64,000 nucleotides of DNA, from the NCBI GenBank assembly GCA_036346275.1, contig CM070726.1, forward strand, positions 26,819,410 to 26,883,409, read 5' to 3'. The notes beneath the pieces were generated by a model. That model saw nothing but the letters and a program-made list of their open reading frames with translations. It was not told the origin of the DNA and searched no databases. The translations under genes and the position numbers were made by a program. This DNA is from Otatea glauca (lineage: Eukaryota; Streptophyta; Magnoliopsida; Poales; Poaceae). Positions 58,312 through 64,000 of this stretch are shown here, piece after piece. Each line of letters starts with the position of its first letter. The stretch's first letter is position 1.

Positions 58312-59679
58312 TGTTGGTGATATGCCCTTGAGGCAATCATAAAGATGATTGTATCACGCCTTATGTTTATCAAACAATATAATTGTTTGTCCTTTGAATA
58401 AATATTGATTGGATTAATCAACAAGTAAGTGATTTGTTAGTTCAATTTTTTTTCCATATATCGATGTTATTCAAGCTATCCCTGATCGGTTATCATAATA
58501 TAGGACAATTATGCTTCATAGATCAGCACATGTATTGATTGATGACCAAGTTTCACAGGTCATAGAGATATGGAGATATCTAATCAATAATGTGGACACA
58601 TGTTAGAGAACATGCGTTGGATAGACCCATGTGAGACACTGTGAGGATTGTACTTATGTGTCATCAGTTGATCTCATGCATAGTGTATGTATGATCCTGA
58701 GACCTGTGATTGTCATTGTTTTCCTAAATGTTTAATGGTTCACATAGGAGCTCCCAAACGCGACTCTTAAACCAGGTAGTTATAAAAGAAGCTTTCGAGT
58801 TTACCATGAAACATGCTGAGGTACATGAATGATCAAGATGGAATTTGCTCCTCCTATATAATGGAGAGATATCTCTTGGCCCCTAAGGGTAGATGGATTA
58901 AGGAAGTGTATGACCATGCTAAATATGATTGAGAGTCAATCTAGATAAATTATTCCACTACGGTATGAGTGAAGAGATCAAGTTGTCATAGGATGACACG
59001 ACTCTCGCCTTGAGCTCGATGTGATTTCGTGAAGCAAAGGGAACATTACATTATCACACTATAGTAGGTTCGTCCAATACTTTATGGATATTTGGAAATC
59101 GATATGTATTACTAGGTACCGCTATCGATTATCGGTCGGAAAGGTGTTTCTGAGTCATGTCCAAATATGCATGAACCTACAGGGTCACACACTTAAGGGG
59201 TTTGAATATAGTCGTACGGATTGGATCCATCACTAATAGGCCAAGTGGGCTTTGTCCTTCAGTTGGGCCCTAATGTAGGGTTCCACCATGAGGAAGGAGG
59301 TGGCTATATAAAGGGGTTCGTGATTGTAATAGATCACACAAGAGGGCATAGCCACCGAAACCCTAGCCGTCACCACTTGAGCCTTCCCTTGCGCTCTGGT
59401 GCTGGCACACGGACGCACGGCATTCTTTTCCTCGAACGTGTGGACACCGGTAGAGGTGTTGCTACTACTGCAATACTATTCAGGATGATCGACCACCGCG
59501 TAAGGAAGATCGACCACTGCAACTGGACACGCACTTCATTGATTCGGGCTGCATCAACTTCCTTCCGCTGCACTGCGCGTCTAGTGGTAATGATCCATGA
59601 TCATCTACTTACGTGGCTTTCTGCTTTACGAGGTAGAAAATTTTATTGTGCGCTAGTGTAGCCTACCCGTATCCCTTCA
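58312..59679 (+). repeat. Ty1/copia solo LTR inside an intron of the CACTA C gene
   Basis: It starts tgttggtgatatgcccttga, a start seen in grass copia LTRs of the Angela kind, and ends atcccttca. The perfect 5-bp duplication gtaac is at 58307-58311 and 59680-59684. Removing it leaves a sequence collinear with the intron at 11730-11808 of the other copy. No internal genes are present. Confidence 0.9.
59305..59312 (+). promoter_or_regulatory. TATA box of the copia solo LTR
   Basis: ctatataaagggg in the second half of the LTR, where the U3/R promoter of copia elements lies. Confidence 0.6.
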
Positions 59680-61668
59680 GTAACGTGTTGCAGTACTAGA
59701 ATGATCAAGAAAATGCGGAGGATTTTTACTAGTACAACACCCATCGTTGGCCACTTGATGAACGACATCCGTGCTTGCCCGAGAGTGGTGATATCTTCGT
59801 CGGGGGGGGGGGACTCCAGCACATGAGATAAGAAGTCATCATGGACATAATGCACCTACATCCTGATGTAGCCCTTCCTCAAAGGGTTACCATGCAATGT
59901 GTCAGTCACCTTGGCAGGCCAACCGGGCTGTGAGTGCGGTGTGAATGGCCTTCCCAAAAAGCGAGCACTGGCCTGGGTCAGCATAAAATGGGGGGATAGT
60001 CCTTGTGTTTTTGTCCTAAAATTGACACCTTTTCTCTTTTATGAAATCCTTCTATGCTGGCGGATTGGTGTGTGCTGTAAAAAGGGAGCATGGAAATGCA
60101 GCGTCGTGTCCAGCCTCAATGAGAAATCCGTCTTCCATCATGACGAGCTGGCACCTTGCAGGCACCTACAAGAAGTGCACAACTTGATCGAAAATATTGT
60201 TTGGCTTACCCCCGTACCTTTAAGTTAGAAATAATTATTACCTACAGTTGGGGACCGATCTAATTATTTTAGAAGTGCAACTGCTAGGATGGGGCACAGG
60301 CCTTTCTACGAGAGGCAAGGCCATATATCAGTCCTCAGACGCTCCTCACGTCCCATCATCTCCTCCCTCATCTTCTCCTTTAGCTCCTCCCTCAGCGTGT
60401 CCTTGAGGTGACTTGCATGTACTTCTCATGATCTTGATCTGGCACTGGCAGCATCCTTGTCTTGGAAGAAGGATCTCTTTGTATGCCCCACACCTATGGC
60501 AAGCACCTGGCCCTTATGGTTGGGCTTCTTGATCGCTGAAGACAAGATGTCTTTCGACCCATGTCTATGAAAGGTCTCCTACTCTTTCTACTGGCTTACC
60601 TCCTCTTGCAAGAAGCAAATATAAATTAGTGCTAAAATACAACGGGAAGGGTCAACTGCAATGTACTAAATTAGATGTCTTACGATGGTGGAGACGATCC
60701 ACGCAATCGCGGGGTTGGGAACTACAAGCCAACTGTCGGAAGTTTTCTTTGACCTCACTAATACCCAGTCGCGTGGCCGCTCCTCACATATGTGAGAGTA
60801 AGGCATCACTGTCCTGGAGTTTGCAGACTCCTTGGCTAGTCACGCCCACTCTACCTTCTTCCCTTCATAACCAGCGGAACCGAGGTGGTTTGCGTGTGTT
60901 CTACCTCTAGATAACGATGTTCTTCTCTCTCAGCTCCTCCACCTCGGGCGTACTCTTCATCCTTGTGAACTCCTCCCAAACATCGGGAGTCACAAAAGGA
61001 TATATCTCGAAGAGAGTATGGCCTTTCAACACATACTCACTATACATGATAACCCTGAAGTGCCTCAAAGACACACCCATTCTCTTCAAGGCATACCGCC
61101 TCACATTGCGTTCATCTTCCTCTTGTATAATCTATTTCCCCTTAAATTCATCCTACAGATGATTCTTCTGCCCGGTGCTAATTTCTTTCCTCCAGTCCTT
61201 AACCGTGATCGGCACAATCTCCTTCATCAATTGGATGAGAAAAGATCGGTAGCACACCTTATATTTGGGAGCACCCATGCAAACCCCCGTAGCATCAAAG
61301 TGGAGAACCTACTGCGTTCTCCCTGTGGCTCCTTTATTCGGTCCTTGAGCCTTTCTCACCTTACTTGGCCCCTCAACATTTGTCACCTTTCCCGGCCCCT
61401 CAGCATCACCTTCTATTATATCTAGCGATGAGCCGGTGCTCTCTCTTTGCGACAATTTTAATATATATATCAAACCTAAACTTAATAAGAGAAAGCAATT
61501 AATGTAAATTAACAAATTAATGGATAATTCATAGCATATATTTGTATTAGCATATTGTAGTAAATTAATAGATTAATGGATGATCTTAAAGAAATGTCTA
61601 TCTGTTGACCAACTAAGTATGTACTAACGATGACTCCAAATATCTAATTAGGTTAGGTCCTAATCCTA

Positions 61669-61872
61669 TTCGAGGATATGTGGTTCGGGCAAGTTTCTAA
61701 GCTGTTGTAAAACTCCAGAGAAAATGTTGACAGCATCTCCCCGTTGTTCTCCAAACACACGCCTTGACAACAAGTTAAGAAGGTGTGTATCTGGAGAACA
61801 CTGAGATGCTGCCGAAAGTTTCTCTAGGTTTACACAATAGCTTAGGAATTTGTCTGAACCACATATCCTTGA
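61669..61872 (-). repeat. CACTA leader palindrome, copy 3
   Basis: The arms begin ttcgaggatatgtggttcgg and end ctgaaccacatatccttgaa, with inner pairs gttgtaaaactccagaga / tctctaggtttacacaat and gacagcatctcc / gagatgctgcc and gttctcca / tggagaac. It lies about 155 bp upstream of the gene start on the minus strand, as copy 2 lies upstream of its gene. Confidence 0.88.
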
Positions 61873-61902
61873 ACTGTCCAAAAAACATTGGTAATTTTGA
61901 AC

Positions 61903-61947
61903 TGCTTGCTTATAAATATTTTATTTCAGCGTATTTATAAACAAGCA
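61903..61947 (-). repeat. Small hairpin next to leader palindrome copy 3
   Basis: tgcttgcttataaata pairs imperfectly with tatttataaacaagca. It is the counterpart of the hairpin at 9543-9587. Confidence 0.65.
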
Positions 61948-62010
61948 CCCTCGAACAGGAGATGTAGGTTATGCAACCAAAACTCTAACATTGATCATAT
62001 TACATCAACA

Positions 62011-64000
62011 ATAATGACATATAAAGTGAAAACTATTGTAAGGACATTGATCATATTGCAACAATAATAAAGACAAAGTTAAAGTAGATATGATCGATAA
62101 AAAGCCTATTATTCTGCTTTTCGATGCATAATGCAGTGTTTCTAGATTCAAGTACATGTGCCTTCCATAATGCTTTTTTTGTTTCGAGAGATAATTTATC
62201 AAACTGCATATGGGCTTGTGATAATTATTTTAGGCCAGAGGTAACAGAATCTATTGTGTTAATTTCCTTTCTCTATAATCGATTGGTTGCATTAAAATAT
62301 CTAACCTAAAGAGTATCTTTGTTTTTGTTTGTTTCAGGTTCGGTAGTGATAAAACATGCCTACAAATTCATGACTCGCATCCAGATTCTCCATGTTTAAA
62401 CTAAAATAACCTGCTGTGTAAATTTAAGTGAGTTTTCTGCATATTAATCATTTAAATAGTGCCGTTTTATGCTTCTATGTCTCATGGAATACATCTAAGT
62501 CACATTTCTATGAAACATAAAAATCCTCTGTTAAGTCACCTTATCAGCAACCTGGAAGAAGAGATGTACATGCTACTTTCACTGATGAGAAGTTGAGAAC
62601 ATACGTAAGAACACTAGAAGTTATGGATGGTCAGTTACTGTCAAAACAAAATCTAGATGGTCAGTACTATTGGTTGCAGGTTGTTGCACATCCAGTGTTT
62701 TAATTTTTGGAAATCAGCCCTAAACCACCCTGAGCGCAGTTGCAGTTTTCAGGAGGCCAACATCCTCCAGAAAAGATGAAGTTCAGTTTCTTTTTTGGGC
62801 AATTTTTTTTGCAAATCAGACTCACTGCAAAATCGATCTAAATGGACACATAGAAGCGGTAGAGGAGCATACAAGTACCTTGGCAGCAACTATCCACGCC
62901 GGAAAATTACAGGAGCGGTAAAAATGCCTAGCATTATTCCCCATTAGAACTTACAGGGCTATACAAAACACATAATCTCTAGCCCAAAATCACAACCACC
63001 ATTACCACAACAGCAACTTCATCTATTCACATACGAGGCTATCTAATCGAGACAATTTCGTTCTTCCAATTGCAGAATTGATTTTAACACCTTCAGTATT
63101 GGAGCAAAATAGTCTTAAGTGTGAAATACATAGATCAGCAAAGGAGCTAGTGAATGTAGAAATGAGAAATTACATCATCATAACATGGATACTCACAAGG
63201 GTAAAACTAAACGTCAGTTAATATCAATAAGCACCGCCAAGCGTGAGGCGCAGCGACGCCGAGAGCGGCCGTGGTCAGTGAGAGCAAGCTAATATTAGCT
63301 CACGTAAATAGCACTAATTACTCGGTCCATTAGTCACACGAAGCCTCTACTTGCAGCATGCACACGTCCATGCAGCACAGCATTCTCCATGCACCGTTAA
63401 CACCAACTTAACATGCAGCGAACTTCATGCATGCATGATTCAGAAATTAGCTTGATGGCTTACGACCAGTATAGCTACTAATTAGGTCATAATTGTTCGA
63501 CAGTATAAATAAGTATTGCTTTCGCCCTATATAAATAATTCAATCGTCAAGTAAAATATTAATTATCGACGATGAATGTCCAATTGTTTAATTTAGTAGG
63601 TTATCATGTCTTAGTCGAGTATTATTAGAGTGGCACAAAAATTGGTTAATTATTTTGATCATCAGAGCGAAATATCAATTGTTAGCTGGCGGTTTGATTT
63701 AAAACCCGTGCAAAAATCAATATACGCCTTCACTGTACAAAAGCGTATTTCCGATTTTTCAGCTTTTTCAAAACCAACACAAATCAAATGCATATAACTT
63801 TTGCTAGGAAACTCCATATCCAGTGAAACAAATTTATAAACTTTTGTAAATTCATTAAGAATCTGAATATACAAAAATATATTAGATTTCCTCAATGTAG
63901 AGTAAATGAGCTCAAATTTAACCTGTAGGCCTAGGATGTGTACTCTACGTAAAATTTTCAGAAATCAAATCCAAAAATAATGAAACCAATATCTATGTGT
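62011..64000. other. Unassigned AT-rich DNA at the window end
   Basis: No gene recognised. A short GC-richer stretch lies at 63230-63290 and a TATA-like ctatataaataa at 63530-63541, which could belong to a promoter but has no coding partner in the window. Confidence 0.35.

Larger units (their letters stand above)
56779..61515 (-). pseudogene. CACTA transposase_24 / Ulp1 protease gene remnant (copy C)
   Basis: Homologous exon by exon to the gene at 10078-13301. The first exon reads GPSKVRKAQGPNKGATGRTQ and RRYALKRMGVSLRHFRVIMY, then a TAG at 60907-60909, the same place as in the other copy. The middle domain reads EDITTLGQARMSFIKWPTMG (about 59810-59740) and TFPVSFEDLSHLYSLKAINI (about 57840-57780). 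The protease part has NHWVLLVV with His at 57413-57415, VYTFNSIE with Asn at 57362-57364, and QQGCDDLCGFYAMNH with Cys at 57041-57043. It ends RFRDM with a stop at 56779. A copia solo LTR occupies the intron between the third and fourth exons. An 11-G run at 59801-59811 and other changes shift frames. Confidence 0.83.
56241..64000 (-). mobile_element. CACTA element C (minus strand; right end not seen)
   Basis: The terminal repeat cactacaaaa is at 56241-56250. It is followed by subterminal inverted repeats, then the gene (61515-56779) on the minus strand and the leader palindrome (61669-61872). Similarity to the other CACTA copy is lost beyond about 62010. No matching ttttgtagtg is found to the window end, so the right limit is open. 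Confidence 0.75.

Overview
This is a plant nuclear window, almost certainly from a grass (Poaceae). The evidence is intron-bearing CACTA (En/Spm) genes of the transposase_24 plus Ulp1 kind, Ty3/gypsy elements of the Tat and chromovirus types, Ty1/copia solo LTRs of kinds common in grasses, and plant-type intron borders. I found no intact host gene, no rRNA or tRNA gene and no CRISPR array. Species cannot be settled from the sequence. Most coding regions are broken and are annotated as pseudogenes.

Layout. The window opens inside the 5' LTR of an old Tat-type gypsy element whose 3' LTR ends near 45898, so about 46 kb of the window is one dismembered element plus what landed in it. Its pieces are 1-1043, 13924-22355 and 44386-45898. 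The first insertion (1044-13918, duplicated 5-mer caaat/cgaat) is a solo LTR in minus orientation. That LTR is itself split by a CACTA complex at about 2900-13745: a transposase remnant at 5186-6064, a captured receptor-kinase fragment at 8543-9212 and a nine-exon transposase_24/Ulp1 gene at 10078-13301. The second insertion (22356-44385, duplicated 5-mer ctacg/ctagg) is a chromovirus of Tekay type. Its reverse transcriptase is cut by a third gypsy element on the minus strand (26856-38621, perfect duplication gtgtg). Its 3' LTR carries a non-autonomous hAT element (42102-43186, perfect 8-bp duplication).

To the right of the Tat element are an orphan CACTA end (45899-46077), two diverged copies of an AT-rich repeat full of gaaatttcg motifs (46335-49690) with a palindrome cluster inside the second copy, an old gypsy-like LTR holding another LTR (50127 to about 52200), poorly annotated AT-rich DNA, a copia solo LTR (54653-56135), and a second CACTA element on the minus strand (from 56241). 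The gene of that element (61515-56779) is homologous to the one at 10078-13301. It has a copia solo LTR (58312-59679, perfect duplication gtaac) inside an intron.

The most interesting structures are: an imperfect palindrome of about 205 bp, present three times and each time just upstream of a CACTA gene; a Ulp1-type protease whose acidic triad residue is Asn in both CACTA copies; a kinase fragment bounded by a 17-bp direct repeat; and a cluster of tandem palindromes at 49129-49238. The nesting order is supported by target duplications and by reading frames that resume across the junctions.
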